Of a DNA stretch of 64,000 nt, positions 1 through 9,402 are shown one piece after another. Both the position numbers and the translations under genes were made by a program. The notes below the pieces were generated by a model. That model was not told the origin of the DNA, did not search any database, and was given only the letters and a program-made list of their open reading frames with translations. Numbering within the stretch: position 1 is the first letter of the stretch; each line of letters opens with the position of its first letter. Source of the stretch: Pseudomonadota bacterium (GTDB taxonomy: Bacteria; Pseudomonadota; Gammaproteobacteria; Burkholderiales; Burkholderiaceae_B); contig JAFACG010000048.1 in assembly GCA_023425645.1 (NCBI GenBank), forward strand, positions 6,728-70,727, read 5' to 3'.

Positions 1-321
1 GCGGATCTGGAAATGGGAAATGAAAGGCAGGGCCTGGGCCAGCAGGGGCGCGTCCCGCGCCAGCGTCGGCCAGGCGTGCAGTTGCGCCTGGGTGACGGCG
101 GCGCCTATGCGCAGCTGATTCTTTTCCACTTGCAGGAAGCGCAGTTCCTCGCAGCGCGAGATGTCCAGCACGAGGGCGGGCTGGGACAGGCGCATGTTCA
201 GCACGGTGACCAGGGACTGGCCTCCGGCCAGGATGCGGGCGTCTTCGCCGGCGCGCGCCAGGGCCTGGCAGGCTTGTTCAACGGATTGGATGCGTTGATA
301 GTCGAAGGCGGCGGGTTTCAT
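1..321 (-). CDS. FAD-binding subunit of a molybdenum hydroxylase (CoxM/CutM-like), 3' part outside window
   Basis: Only the first 107 codons are present; the gene continues off the left edge. The N-terminus begins MKPAAFDYQRIQS and carries the FAD-binding signature ILAGGQSLVTVLNMR near residues 30-45, which is typical of the medium subunit of xanthine dehydrogenase/CO dehydrogenase family enzymes. This subunit passes electrons from the iron-sulfur subunit to FAD. The ATG overlaps the stop of the large-subunit gene (ATGA), so the two are translationally coupled and belong to one minus-strand operon. An iron-sulfur small subunit is expected further left but cannot be seen. The substrate of the complex is not determined. 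Confidence 0.9.
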   Translation of the reverse strand, partial: MKPAAFDYQRIQSVEQACQALARAGEDARILAGGQSLVTVLNMRLSQPALVLDISRCEELRFLQVEKNQLRIGAAVTQAQLHAWPTLARDAPLLAQALPFISHFQIR

Positions 322-3300
322 CGGGCAACTCCCAGCAGCTTGAGCAGGCGGCGCCACAGGGACGGCCTGGACAGGGGCGCGCCGCCTGCCTGGCGGCCCA
401 GTTGTTCAAACAATTGGCCGAGCACGATCTTGGCTGCGCCCTCCAGCATGCGTCCGCCTACCGATGCCACCTTGCCGCTGACTTCGGCTTCGTAGCGGTA
501 TTCCATCAGGGTGCCGCCTTCCACGGCGGTCAGGGTGATGTCGCCCTGGCCCTTGGCGCCGCCCAGCGAGGAGACGCCCGCGCCTGACAGGCGCAGGCTG
601 TGCGGACGCTGGATGTCGGACAGGGCGATGGTGGCTTCGTAGCGGGCCTTGATCATGCCGATGCGCAGGGTGACCTCGGCCTTGTACGTATCGGGCCCGG
701 TGCGGTGCAGCTCGTCGCAGCCCGGGATCACCTTGGCCAGGGCCTGCGGGTCCATGAGGACGTCGAAGACGGCGTCGGGCGGGGCGGGAATGCGGGTGCT
801 GCCGCTGGCGCTCAGGGCATGGCCGGCGCCGCGCCTGGCGGCCTGGGCGGGTGCGGCGGCCTGCACCCCCGACGATGGCGCGGGGTCGTCCATGCCCAGC
901 AGGTCCAGGACCCGGTTGGGGCTGAGCGGCAGGCGGATGTCGGCGATGTCGCGCTCGGTCGACAGGGCGTCCGCCAGGGCGTTGGCGATGCAGACCGGCG
1001 TACTCATGTTGTTGCCTTCGCCCAGGCCCTTGGCGCCCAGCGGCGTGAAGGGGCTGGGCGTTTGCAGATGCACGATGACCGGGTCGGGAACCTCGTAGCT
1101 GGTAGGGATCAGGTAGTCGGCCAGGGTGCCGGACTGGAAGCTGCCGTCTTCGCCGTAGCGGAATTCTTCCATCAGCGCCGCGCCCAGGCCCTGCGCGAAG
1201 GCGCCGCGTATCTGGCCGTCGGCCAGCGCGCTGTTCAGCAGCGTTCCGGCGTCGTGGGCGGTTATATAGCGGTCGATGCGCACCCGGCCGGTATGGCGAT
1301 CCACTTCCAGCGCGCAGATGTCGAAGGCGAAGCCGTAGGCGGCGGAGGTATTGACGCGGTCTTCGGTATCGGGCGCGCCCAGGGAGGGCGGCGTCCAGAA
1401 CTCGGTGACGCGCATGTCAGGAGTTTCGCCGGCCGGCAGCTCGCCCGGGGACCAGTGCGCCGTGCTGGCCAAACGCCCGAAGGGCAGGGCGCGTTCGCTT
1501 TGCCCGGCGGGATGGATGCGGCCGTCGGCAAAGACCAGTTCTTCGCAGGAGCAGCCGAACTGGTGGGCGGCAATGCGTTCGACCTTGGCCCGCAGTTTAC
1601 GCGCCGCCAGGAAGACCGTGCCGGCCACGGCGCCGGCAAAGCGGCTGGAGTAATTGCCGGCGGCCACCGACCAGGCATCCTTCTGCGTGTCGAAATCCAC
1701 GTTGACGCGGATGTCCTGGGGGCGCAGGCCGAACACGTCGGCCAGTATCTGGGCGCAGACGGTCATGTGACCCTGGCCGGCCGGCGCCGAGGCGATGTTG
1801 ACGGTAACGCTGCCCAGCAGGTCGATGCTGACCGTGGCGGCGGCGACGGCGCCGTTCTTCGGGCCCGCCTTGGCGCGCTGCTCGGGCGTCAGGGCCGTGG
1901 TGATGTAGCCCATATTGGACACGGAGGGCTCGACGATGGCGGCGTAGCCGATGCCGTACAGGCGGCCCTGCGCGCGCGCCTGCTCGCGCCGTTCCAGCAA
2001 CTGTTCCAGCCCGCCCTGCAGGCAGGCCTGCTCCAGCGCCCGGGGGTAGTCGCCCGAGTCCAGCAGGGCGCCGGCGGCGGCGCTGTAGGGAAACTGTCCG
2101 GGCTGGATGAAGTTGCGGCGGTAGAGTTCCAGGGGATCCATGCCCAGATGCAGGGCGATGCGCTGCATCATGCGCTCCAGTGCAAAGTAGACCTGCGGTC
2201 CGCCGAATCCGCGCACCAGCCCCGTGGGCGTCTTGCTGGTCAGCACGACGCGGTTGCGCACCCGCAGGTGCCGGATCTGGTAGGGGCCGGTCAGGCAGCC
2301 GTGCATGCGGTAGAAGGTGGCCGGCTCGGGCGCGCGCAGATAGGCGCCCACGTCGTCCAGCTGGTCCAGGTCCAGGGCGGCGATGCGGCCGTCCGAGCCG
2401 AAGGCGGCCTTGATCGTGGTCTTGCGCGCCGTGGCCGAGGTGGCGGCGGCCAGGTGCTCCAGCCTGTCCTCGACCCATTTGACGGGCGCGCCCCCCGCCT
2501 TGCGCGAGGCCAGGCACATGAGCACGGCCGAGGTGAAGACGCTTTGCTTGACGCCGAAGCTGCCGCCCGAGTCGCGGGGATAGCGGTGGCGCAGCCGGTT
2601 GCCGCTGACCTTCAGGGCCATGGCCATGACGGCATGCATGGAGAAAGGCCCCATGAAATTGGATGTGATCTCGTAACCCTCGTCGCCGGGCAGGTGCTCG
2701 GCGATCACCACGCCGCATTCGATCGGAGTGCACGAGTTGCGCGGATAGTGGATGGTCAGCTCCAGGCGGTGCTCCGCCTGCTCGAAGGCGGCGTCCGGGT
2801 CGCCGTAGCAAAAGCGGCGGTCGTGCGGTACGTTGCCGCCCAGAGCCTCGTGCAGCACGGGGGCCTCGGGCGCGATGGCGGCGTCGATGCTGGCGACGGC
2901 AGGCAGGGTCTCGTAGTCGACCTGGATCAATTCCAGGGCGTCTTCGGCCAAATAGCGGTTTTCGGCCACCACCACGGCGATAGGCTCGCCGACGTAGCGC
3001 ACCTTGTCCATCGCCAGGGCCCACAGCTCCGTACCCTGCTTGATGCCGGAGATGAAGGGCTTGGACCAGGCTTTGACGTCGTCCGCCGTCAGGACGGCGC
3101 GCACGCCGGGCAGTTGTTCGGCGCGGCTCGTGTCGACGTGCAACAGCCGGGCGTGGGCGTGCGCCGAGCGATAGACGGCGGCGTGCAGGGTGCCGGGCTT
3201 GACGGCCAGATCGTCGGCGTAGCTGCCGCGGCCGGTCAGCAGGGCGTCGTCTTCCAGGCGCTCCAGCGGCTGACCGATAAAGGGCCGGGCCGCAGCGCCG

Positions 3301-3323
3301 GCCAAGGGTTCAGGGGCTGACAT
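318..3323 (-). CDS. Molybdopterin-binding large subunit of a xanthine dehydrogenase-family hydroxylase fused to a C-terminal CoxG-like SRPBCC domain
   Basis: About 1001 residues. Residues 1-805 are a molybdenum-cofactor large subunit: an aldehyde oxidase a/b hammerhead domain (about 15-145), the active-site loop RGFGGPQ at 371-377, and the catalytic-glutamate motif GAKGLGEGN near 763-771 (Glu769). Residues 839-985 form a separate SRPBCC/CoxG domain (starts GSTRIPAPPDAVFDVL), joined by an Ala/Pro-rich linker. CoxG is normally its own gene in CO dehydrogenase clusters and helps anchor or mature the enzyme, so this is a domain fusion. The active-site loop is not the AYXCSFR loop of form I CO dehydrogenase, so a CO-oxidising role is not supported; the substrate is unknown. 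The ATG at 3323 was chosen because GTGGAGACAGCT gives a ribosome site and the family N-terminus starts here; an upstream in-frame ATG at 3416 has no such support. Confidence 0.92.
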   Translation of the reverse strand: MSAPEPLAGAAARPFIGQPLERLEDDALLTGRGSYADDLAVKPGTLHAAVYRSAHAHARLLHVDTSRAEQLPGVRAVLTADDVKAWSKPFISGIKQGTELWALAMDKVRYVGEPIAVVVAENRYLAEDALELIQVDYETLPAVASIDAAIAPEAPVLHEALGGNVPHDRRFCYGDPDAAFEQAEHRLELTIHYPRNSCTPIECGVVIAEHLPGDEGYEITSNFMGPFSMHAVMAMALKVSGNRLRHRYPRDSGGSFGVKQSVFTSAVLMCLASRKAGGAPVKWVEDRLEHLAAATSATARKTTIKAAFGSDGRIAALDLDQLDDVGAYLRAPEPATFYRMHGCLTGPYQIRHLRVRNRVVLTSKTPTGLVRGFGGPQVYFALERMMQRIALHLGMDPLELYRRNFIQPGQFPYSAAAGALLDSGDYPRALEQACLQGGLEQLLERREQARAQGRLYGIGYAAIVEPSVSNMGYITTALTPEQRAKAGPKNGAVAAATVSIDLLGSVTVNIASAPAGQGHMTVCAQILADVFGLRPQDIRVNVDFDTQKDAWSVAAGNYSSRFAGAVAGTVFLAARKLRAKVERIAAHQFGCSCEELVFADGRIHPAGQSERALPFGRLASTAHWSPGELPAGETPDMRVTEFWTPPSLGAPDTEDRVNTSAAYGFAFDICALEVDRHTGRVRIDRYITAHDAGTLLNSALADGQIRGAFAQGLGAALMEEFRYGEDGSFQSGTLADYLIPTSYEVPDPVIVHLQTPSPFTPLGAKGLGEGNNMSTPVCIANALADALSTERDIADIRLPLSPNRVLDLLGMDDPAPSSGVQAAAPAQAARRGAGHALSASGSTRIPAPPDAVFDVLMDPQALAKVIPGCDELHRTGPDTYKAEVTLRIGMIKARYEATIALSDIQRPHSLRLSGAGVSSLGGAKGQGDITLTAVEGGTLMEYRYEAEVSGKVASVGGRMLEGAAKIVLGQLFEQLGRQAGGAPLSRPSLWRRLLKLLGVAR

Positions 3324-3658
3324 AGCTGTCTCCACGGTGCTGTCCGGGAAACGCCGGCACGGATGCGCAATGCCCGTTGCGCGTGCAGGGGCAGGCTCTG
3401 GGGCGGCGCGCCGCACCAGTCCTGGGCATGTGTTTCCGAACAGGTTCTGGACAGGATGGGCTTGCGCCCATCCCGGTGTTTTCTGTAATGCTTGCCTGTT
3501 GCGGCGCTGTGTCGCGCCGTCGGAAAAAGTATAGGAAGGCCCGGCGGGCCGACACTTACCCAGGAGTGTGGAGAATTACCTTATCGTCTGATTTTCTGCG
3601 CCGAGCGCGCAGGACGGCCCCGCCCGGCGTGCAGGCGCAACACGGGGACGGGGTATGG
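3324..3658. other. Intergenic leader of the molybdenum hydroxylase operon, with a perfect short hairpin
   Basis: No gene is supported in these 335 bases. A perfect 8-bp stem with a 4-base loop (GGATGGGC / GCCCATCC) lies at 3454-3473. A second GC-rich near-palindrome (GGCCCG / CGGGCC) lies at about 3539-3551, followed on the minus strand by a T-rich run that includes TATACT. The latter could be a terminator for selU or the -10 region of the hydroxylase promoter; the sequence does not decide. Confidence 0.4.
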
Positions 3659-4753
3659 CTAGCTCTGGCGGCGCAGGTAGTCCAGCACGGCGGGGGCGTC
3701 GCCCTGGAAGATCACGCGGCCGGCTTTTTGCTGGCGCTGGTAGGCGTACATGGGGTCGTAGTATTGGATCAGCAGGCCGCTGATCCAGTCGCGGTGTCCG
3801 TCCACCACGTCGCTGCCCCTTTGCTCGGCCAGGGCGGCGTCCATGATGGCGGCCAGCTGCTCGTGACGCTGGCGGCCCAGGCGCTTGACGATGCGGTCCA
3901 GGCTCTGGCGCAGACGCTGGGCGAACAGCTCGAACCCGGCATCCTCGCCGTGGGCGGCCGTGAATTCGGCCCGCAGATCCACCACATAGTCGCGCAGGAT
4001 GCGCTCGATGCGGTTCTCCAGGCTGTCTTCCAGCCAGACGATGGGCCATTCCTGCATGCCCCGGTACAGCTCCAGGGGCAGGCTGCAGCTGCCGATGAGC
4101 TGGCTTTCGTCTTCCAGCACGAAGTGCCGGTGGCCGCGGGCGGATTTCTTCAGCATGTCGATGGACAGCCGGTTTTCGAAGTCGATCTGGGCCGGCTGCG
4201 GCGCGGCGTGCTTGCCGAAGCTCGATCCGCGGTGATGGGCGTGGCCTTCCAGGTCCAGGCTGTGGTCCAGCTGCTTGAGCACGTCCGTCTTGCCGGTGCC
4301 CGTCATGCCGCCCAGCACGGTGAAGCGGGCGGCGGCGATGGTTTGATCGATATTGTCCAGCAGGAAGCCGCGCATGGCCTTGTAGCCGCCGATGACGCGC
4401 GGGTAGGCCACGCCGGTCTCGGCCAGCAGCCAGGCCTGCGTGATCTGGGACCGCAGGCCGCCGCGAAAGCAGTACAGGTAGCCGTCCGGGTGCGCCTGGA
4501 CGAATTGCGCCCAGGCCTGGAGGCGCCGGCGCTTGATATCGCCGCTGACCAGCCGGTGGCCCAGCTCCATGGCGGCGTTCTGGCCGTGCTCCTTGTAGCA
4601 GATGCCGACCTGACGGCGTTCCTCGTCGTTCATCAGGGGCAAATTGACGGCGTTGGGAAAGGCGCCCTTGCTGAATTCGACCGGTGCGCGGGCGTCCATC
4701 AGGGGAACGTCGTTCAGGAACAGCTCGCGGTAATTCTGGGTGTTCTGGCGCAT
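3659..4753 (-). CDS. selU: tRNA 2-selenouridine synthase
   Basis: 364 residues. This enzyme (also called MnmH/YbbB) converts 2-thiouridine at the wobble position of some tRNAs to 2-selenouridine, using selenophosphate made by SelD. The N-terminal rhodanese domain has its catalytic Cys95 in the motif YCFRGG. A P-loop GMTGTGKT lies at residues 149-156, which matches the two-domain architecture of the family. The start ATG at 4753 overlaps the stop of selD by one base (TGATG), so the two genes are coupled. No strong terminator is seen downstream. Presence of selU with selA/selB/selC shows that this genome uses selenium both in protein and in tRNA. Confidence 0.96.
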   Translation of the reverse strand: MRQNTQNYRELFLNDVPLMDARAPVEFSKGAFPNAVNLPLMNDEERRQVGICYKEHGQNAAMELGHRLVSGDIKRRRLQAWAQFVQAHPDGYLYCFRGGLRSQITQAWLLAETGVAYPRVIGGYKAMRGFLLDNIDQTIAAARFTVLGGMTGTGKTDVLKQLDHSLDLEGHAHHRGSSFGKHAAPQPAQIDFENRLSIDMLKKSARGHRHFVLEDESQLIGSCSLPLELYRGMQEWPIVWLEDSLENRIERILRDYVVDLRAEFTAAHGEDAGFELFAQRLRQSLDRIVKRLGRQRHEQLAAIMDAALAEQRGSDVVDGHRDWISGLLIQYYDPMYAYQRQQKAGRVIFQGDAPAVLDYLRRQS

Positions 4754-5787
4754 CAACGGACTTCGACGGCGTGGGCCTGTTGCCGAACCAGTTCGCCGAT
4801 GGGCTCCAGCGCCAGGCCCAGTTCGGCCGCCGCGGCCAGGAACTCGGCTTCGCCGGACGGCTCCACGGCCACCAGCAGCCCGCCGCTGGTCTGCGGATCG
4901 CACAGCAGGTCGACCTGATCCTGGCTGATGGCGGCGATGCGGTGGCCGTAGCTGTCGAAGTTGCGGCCGGTGCCGCCGGGCACGCAGCCCTCGGCCAGGT
5001 AATGTTCTATGCCGGGCAGGCGCGGGACACGGTCCACGTCCAGGCGCGCGGTCAGGCCGCTGCCGTCGGCCATCTCGACCAGGTGGCCAAGCAGGCCGAA
5101 GCCGGTCACGTCCGTCATGGCCTTGACGCCGGCCAGGCGGCCGAAGCGGCTGCCGGGCTTGTTCAGGGTGCACATCCAGTCGCGAGCCAGGTTGACGTCT
5201 GCCGGACGCAGCTTGGCCTTCTTCTCCGCGGTGGTCAGGATGCCGATGCCCAGCGGCTTGGTCAGGTACAGCCGGCAGCCTTCGGTGGCGGTGTCGTTGC
5301 GCTTCATGCGGGCCTTGTCCACCACGCCGGTCACGGCCAGGCCGAAGATGGGTTCGGGGGCGTCGATGGAGTGGCCGCCCGCCAGCGCGATGCCGGCGGC
5401 GTCGCAGGCGGCCCGGCCGCCGCGCACTACTTCGCGGGCCACTTCCGGCGGCAGCACATTGACCGGCCAGCCCAGGATGGCGATGGCCATCACGGGGTCG
5501 CCGCCCATGGCGTAGATGTCGCTGATGGCGTTGGTCGCGGCGATGCGGCCGAAGTCGAAGGGATCGTCCACGATGGGCATGAAGAAGTCCGTGGTCGAGA
5601 CCACGCCGCGTTCCTCGTCCAGCCCGTACACGGCCGCGTCATCGCGCGAGGCGTTGCCCACCCACAGGCGCGGATCCAGGTTCTGGGCGCCGCTGCCCGC
5701 CAGGATCACGTCCAGCACCTTGGGCGAAATCTTGCAGCCGCAGCCGGCTCCATGACTGTATTGGGTCAGGCGAATGGGAGTATCCAT
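4753..5787 (-). CDS. selD: Selenide, water dikinase (selenophosphate synthetase)
   Basis: 344 residues, closely following the Escherichia coli SelD pattern. It makes monoselenophosphate from selenide and ATP for both SelA (Sec-tRNA) and SelU (tRNA selenouridine). The N-terminal motif [11 protein letters not shown] places the catalytic Cys at residue 16 and the essential Lys at residue 19; the enzyme therefore has Cys rather than selenocysteine. Later conserved segments include [20 protein letters not shown] and [18 protein letters not shown]. The ATG at 5787 was chosen because the long open frame upstream has no homology and lies antisense to the next gene. It is first in a two-gene operon with selU and divergent from the Bug receptor gene. 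Confidence 0.97.
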   Translation of the reverse strand: MDTPIRLTQYSHGAGCGCKISPKVLDVILAGSGAQNLDPRLWVGNASRDDAAVYGLDEERGVVSTTDFFMPIVDDPFDFGRIAATNAISDIYAMGGDPVMAIAILGWPVNVLPPEVAREVVRGGRAACDAAGIALAGGHSIDAPEPIFGLAVTGVVDKARMKRNDTATEGCRLYLTKPLGIGILTTAEKKAKLRPADVNLARDWMCTLNKPGSRFGRLAGVKAMTDVTGFGLLGHLVEMADGSGLTARLDVDRVPRLPGIEHYLAEGCVPGGTGRNFDSYGHRIAAISQDQVDLLCDPQTSGGLLVAVEPSGEAEFLAAAAELGLALEPIGELVRQQAHAVEVR

Positions 5788-5940
5788 GAGGTTTGCACGC
5801 AATGAGTGGGGTGAACTTGAAATGATACTAAATTGCTTGCTTTTCAGCTTGGAAACAAATTCCTCTGCTTGACACATCGTGTCTTTAAAAGAAGAATGTG
5901 TCTTGAGCAATTCAAAATTCAAAAGTTCAGGAGACATCAC

Positions 5941-6909
5941 ATGAAGAAGACTGTGCGGATGCTGGCGGCCGGGTGGGCGGTCGCCATGGCCATGGGGACG
6001 GCGCAGGCCGCGGAATTCCCGAGCCAGCCCTTGAGGCTGATCGTGCCCTTCGGGGCCGGCGGCATCACGGACCTCATCGCGCGCCAGCTCGCCCAGCAGA
6101 TGGGGCAGCAGCTCGGGCAGACGGTGATCGTGGAAAACAAGGCGGGCGCGGGCGGCATGATCGCCGCCCAGGCGGCGCAGAGCGCCAAGCCGGACGGGTA
6201 CACCATATTCATGGGCACGGTGGGCACGCAGGTGGTCAATCCCCTGATCATGTCCAGGGTCAGCTACGATCCGCAGGCCTTTGCGCCCATAGGCATGGTG
6301 ACGGGCTCGCCCTACGTGCTGGCGGTGCGCTCGGACCTGGGCGTGGACAGCTACGCCCAACTGGTCGACAAGGCCCGCCATGCGCCGGGCAGTCTCAATT
6401 TTGGTTCGGCCGGGGTGGGCAGCTCGCCGCATCTGGGCATGGAACTGTTCAAGCTGACCGGACAGGTCGATGTGCTGCACATTCCGTTCAAGAGCGGCGG
6501 CGAAGCCGTCAGCGCCGTGGTCGGCAGGCACGCGGACATGGTGATGGACGCCATTCCCGTGGTCATGCCGCAGGTCCAGGCGGGCAAGCTCAAGGCCCTG
6601 GTGCTGGCCGACGGGCAGCGTTCCGCGGCTGCGCCCGAGGTGCCGTCCAGTGCGGAACTGGGCGCGCCGGACCTGCAGATCAGCTCCTGGAATGCCTTGC
6701 TGGCGCCGCCGGGCACGCCGCCGCAGGTCGTGGCCGCGCTGGGCCAGGCCCTGCAGCGGACCCTGGCCGATCCGGATTTCAAGGCGCGCATGGCGCAGCA
6801 GGGCAGCCAGGTCTATGCAGGCACGCCCCAGGAATACCAGGACTTCATCGCCGCCGAGCGCCGCAAGTGGCGGCACATCGTGCAGACGGCCCGGATCACC
6901 CTTGATTGA
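5941..6909 (+). CDS. Tripartite tricarboxylate transporter (Bug/TctC family) periplasmic solute-binding receptor
   Basis: 322 residues. A Sec signal peptide occupies residues 1-23 (ends GTAQA|AE). The mature protein has the family features [19 protein letters not shown] near the N-terminus and a central KPDGYTIF segment. Such receptors bind carboxylates or amides in the periplasm; in Burkholderiales they are greatly expanded and usually lack adjacent TctA/TctB membrane genes, as here. The start is set by AGGAGACATCAC before the ATG. It is followed closely by a glutathione transferase and a class II aldolase, suggesting a small catabolic operon; the ligand cannot be inferred. Confidence 0.93.
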   Translation: MKKTVRMLAAGWAVAMAMGTAQAAEFPSQPLRLIVPFGAGGITDLIARQLAQQMGQQLGQTVIVENKAGAGGMIAAQAAQSAKPDGYTIFMGTVGTQVVNPLIMSRVSYDPQAFAPIGMVTGSPYVLAVRSDLGVDSYAQLVDKARHAPGSLNFGSAGVGSSPHLGMELFKLTGQVDVLHIPFKSGGEAVSAVVGRHADMVMDAIPVVMPQVQAGKLKALVLADGQRSAAAPEVPSSAELGAPDLQISSWNALLAPPGTPPQVVAALGQALQRTLADPDFKARMAQQGSQVYAGTPQEYQDFIAAERRKWRHIVQTARITLD

Positions 6910-6919
6910 GGAACGAGTC

Positions 6920-7531
6920 ATGACGACACCCGTCCTGGAATTGGTCGACACCGTTTATTCCGGCAATGGCTGGAAGGTGCGCCTGCTGTGCGGCTACCTG
7001 GGCCTGTCCGTGCGGCGCCGCAGCCTGTCCATCGTGGACGGCGACCTGGAAACGGAGGAGTTCCGATGCATCAATCCCTGGGGACAGGTGCCGGTGCTGC
7101 GCACCGCCGAGGGGCCATGGCTGGCGGAATCCTGCGCCATCCTGTGGCATCTGGCCCAGGACACGGACTTCCTGCCCAAGGACAGGCTGGGCCAATCGCA
7201 AGTGCTGCAATGGCTGTCCTTCGAGCAGACCCAGCACATGGTCAATCTGGCCCAGCCGCGCCTGTGGGTGCATCTGCGCCGCACCATGTCGCCGGACGAT
7301 CCACGGGCGGTGGCGTGGCGGGAGCAGGGCCGCCGGGCCCTGGCGCACATGGACAGCCATCTGCGGACCCGTTCCTGTTTCGTGGGCGAGGCGCCCAGCA
7401 TCGCGGACGTCGCCTTGTTCCCCTACACCTATATGGCGGGTGAAGGCGGCTACGATCTGCAGCCGTATCCGCACGTGCGCGACTGGCTGGCGCGCATGCA
7501 GGCCCTGCCGGGCTATGTCCCGCTGCTATGA
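6920..7531 (+). CDS. Glutathione S-transferase family protein
   Basis: 203 residues, the usual length. The N-terminal thioredoxin-like half ([17 protein letters not shown], then NPWGQVPVL with the cis-Pro turn and [12 protein letters not shown]) is followed by the all-helical C-terminal half ending with [11 protein letters not shown] and a C-terminal RDWLARM helix. The ATG lies 10 bases after the stop of the Bug receptor, preceded by GAGGAACG. Its place between a solute receptor and an aldolase suggests a role in catabolism of the same compound rather than general detoxification, but that is inference. Confidence 0.9.
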   Translation: MTTPVLELVDTVYSGNGWKVRLLCGYLGLSVRRRSLSIVDGDLETEEFRCINPWGQVPVLRTAEGPWLAESCAILWHLAQDTDFLPKDRLGQSQVLQWLSFEQTQHMVNLAQPRLWVHLRRTMSPDDPRAVAWREQGRRALAHMDSHLRTRSCFVGEAPSIADVALFPYTYMAGEGGYDLQPYPHVRDWLARMQALPGYVPLL

Positions 7532-7577
7532 AGACCTTGAACAGGTTTCAAGACATCCATTTGTTGAAGGAGTTGAT

Positions 7578-8360
7578 ATGAGCGACACCATGAGCCTGCC
7601 CAAGTCGGTATTGATTGCACAGGCGCAAAGCCAGATGCAGGCCCAGTTCGAGATACCCGAACGCAGCGTGCGCGAGAAGCTGGCCCTGACCTGCCGCATC
7701 CTGTTCGACGGCGGCCACGATTCAGGGCTGGCCGGGCAGATCACGGCCAGAGGCGAGCAGGACGGCGTCTATTTCACGCAGCAGCTGGGCTTGGGGTTCG
7801 ACGAGATAACCGCATCCAACATCCTGCTGGTGGACCAGGACCTGAACGTGCTCGAAGGCCGGGGCATGCCCAATCCGGCCAACCGCTTCCATTCCTGGAT
7901 CTACCAGGTCCGGCCGGACGTCAATTGCATCATCCACACCCATCCCCTGCACGCCGCCGCCCTGTCCATGCTGGAAGTCCCGCTGGAAGTGTCCCACATG
8001 GACAACTGCCCCTTGTACGAGGACTGCGCTTTCCTGAAGGACTGGCCGGGCGTGCCCGTGGGCAATGAGGAAGGCCGGATCATCTCGCAGGCTCTGGGAG
8101 ACAAGCGGGCCATCCTGCTGTCGCACCACGGCATGCTGGTGGCCGCTGAGTCCATCGAGGAGGCCTGCGTACTGGCCCTGCAGTTCGAGCGCGCCGCCCG
8201 CATGCAGTTGCTGGCCATGTCGGCGGGCCGCATCAAGCCCATCGCGCCGGAGCTGGGGCGGGAGGCGCACGATTGGATCCTGAAGCCGCGGCGCTCGCAG
8301 ATCGGGTTCGAATATTACGCCCGGCAGGCTTTGAAACGCCACGCGGACGTTCTTGAGTAG
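7578..8360 (+). CDS. Class II aldolase/adducin family protein
   Basis: 260 residues. The fold is the metal-dependent aldolase/epimerase family of L-fuculose-phosphate aldolase. Zinc-ligand motifs are visible: HTHPLHAAALS (about residues 117-127) and LSHHGML (about 178-184). The N-terminal REKLALTCRILFDGG and GLAGQITAR segments match many Burkholderiales homologues with no assigned substrate. AAGGAG six bases before the ATG sets the start. It is the third gene of the Bug-GST-aldolase cluster; the reaction could be aldol cleavage, decarboxylation or another metal-assisted step. Confidence 0.9.
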   Translation: MSDTMSLPKSVLIAQAQSQMQAQFEIPERSVREKLALTCRILFDGGHDSGLAGQITARGEQDGVYFTQQLGLGFDEITASNILLVDQDLNVLEGRGMPNPANRFHSWIYQVRPDVNCIIHTHPLHAAALSMLEVPLEVSHMDNCPLYEDCAFLKDWPGVPVGNEEGRIISQALGDKRAILLSHHGMLVAAESIEEACVLALQFERAARMQLLAMSAGRIKPIAPELGREAHDWILKPRRSQIGFEYYARQALKRHADVLE

Positions 8361-8383
8361 AATAAGAGGCTGCTTTTTACACG

Positions 8384-8423
8384 GGCGCCCCGGCCGGCCT
8401 GTTTCAGGCCGGTGCCGGGCGCC
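8384..8423 (+). terminator. Large GC-rich hairpin after the aldolase gene, probable terminator
   Basis: GGCGCCC..GGC..CGGCCTG pairs, with two small bulges, to CAGGCCGGTGCCGGGCGCC around a TTT loop. A short pyrimidine-rich CCTTTTGTTC follows. It sits between the aldolase stop and the XRE-cupin start, so it probably ends or attenuates transcription of the catabolic cluster. Confidence 0.55.
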
Positions 8424-8440
8424 ATGCCTTTTGTTCGCCC

Positions 8441-9055
8441 ATGACCAATCTTCCTTTCCGGCTGCGCGCCCTGCGCCGCCAACACAGCTTGTCGCTGGAG
8501 CAGCTGGCCCAGCGCACCGGCCTGACCAAAAGCTACCTGTCCAAGCTGGAGCGGGCCGTCAGCGCGCCATCCATCTCCACCGTGGTCAAGCTGGCCCAGG
8601 CGTATGGCATGGGCGTTTCGCAGCTGATCGGCGAGGCCGACCTGGATCAGGACGAAAGCGTGTGCATCGTGCGCCGGGCCGACCGCCTGCCGCTGCCGGG
8701 CCATCGGGGCCAGGACGGCTATCGCTACGAGGCCATGGCGGGGCGGCGGCGTTTCCGCCTGATGAATCCCTTCATCATCTATCCGCCCCATGAAAAGCAG
8801 GAGCAGGCTTCCACCTTCCCGCACTCGGGCGAGGAGTTCGTCTTCGTGGTCGCGGGGCGGATCCAGGTCACCATCGCCGAGCACAGCTTCACGCTGGAAG
8901 AAGGGGATTCGGTGTACTTCGATTCCGAGCTGCCTCATAGCGTGCTCAGCCTGGGGCCCGAACAGGCCCAGGTGCTGGCGGTCACCTGTTCAGAGGCTGG
9001 CGCAATAGGGGGGCCTGCGACGGGCGGTGACGATCAGGCTCAATTGGCGCCCTGA
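8441..9055 (+). CDS. XRE-family transcriptional regulator with C-terminal cupin sensor domain
   Basis: 204 residues. Residues 3-60 form a helix-turn-helix of the HTH_3/XRE type (LRALRRQHSLSLEQLAQRTG, then SYLSKLERAVSAPSISTVVKLA). Residues 110-185 form a small-molecule-binding cupin_2 barrel (HSGEEFVFVVAGRIQV, then LEEGDSVYFDSELPHSV). This architecture is common in one-component regulators of catabolic genes. It lies just after the Bug-GST-aldolase cluster on the same strand and is the best candidate for its regulator. Its 3' end overlaps the convergent small gene at 9040-9306 by 16 bases. Confidence 0.93.
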   Translation: MTNLPFRLRALRRQHSLSLEQLAQRTGLTKSYLSKLERAVSAPSISTVVKLAQAYGMGVSQLIGEADLDQDESVCIVRRADRLPLPGHRGQDGYRYEAMAGRRRFRLMNPFIIYPPHEKQEQASTFPHSGEEFVFVVAGRIQVTIAEHSFTLEEGDSVYFDSELPHSVLSLGPEQAQVLAVTCSEAGAIGGPATGGDDQAQLAP

Positions 9056-9306
9056 TCGTCCAATCCCAGGTAGGCGGCCAGGGCCGGGTCCCGGACCGCC
9101 AGCACCTCGAATAGTCCCAATGCCTGCAGCGCGGGCAGGATGGCCCGCATGTCCCGGCCGGCGCGTCCGCGTTCCGGTTCAGGGGCGGCGGGGTCGGCCC
9201 ACAGTCGGGCGCTGGCCAGGAACGCGCCCACGCTGCCTTTGCGTATGACGACGCCGTTGCGGCTCACGTGATTCTGGTCGTCGGGCAACATGTCTTCGGC
9301 TCGCAT
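9040..9306 (-). CDS. Small conserved-looking protein of unknown function (88 aa)
   Basis: Not assigned to any family I recognise. The open frame extends upstream, but the start MRAEDMLPDDQ at 9306 is supported by TGGAGAACATC just before the ATG, whereas the in-frame MM at 9331-9336 has no ribosome site. The protein is soluble, acidic and Ala/Arg-rich. It has a GAFLASARLW segment and a helical LPALQALGLFEVL segment. It is divergent from the AraC regulator gene with only about 96 bases between the starts, so it is a plausible regulatory target. Its stop overlaps the end of the XRE-cupin gene. Confidence 0.65.
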   Translation of the reverse strand: MRAEDMLPDDQNHVSRNGVVIRKGSVGAFLASARLWADPAAPEPERGRAGRDMRAILPALQALGLFEVLAVRDPALAAYLGLDDQGAN

Positions 9307-9402
9307 GATGTTCTCCACTGAAAAAGATTCCATCATGTTAGGTAGCAGACCATGGCTTGTGTGCGTTATAAAAGCCAATCTATAGCTCATTCGCGCCAAT
9401 TC

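Noticed and set aside
600..3320. Very long plus-strand open frame (906 codons) opposite the molybdenum hydroxylase gene
   Set aside because: It is a shadow of a GC-rich gene on the other strand; its translation is Gly/Ala/His/Gln-rich with no family motif.
318..3323. Carbon monoxide dehydrogenase assignment
   Set aside because: The active-site loop is RGFGGPQ rather than the AYXCSFR loop needed for form I CO dehydrogenase.
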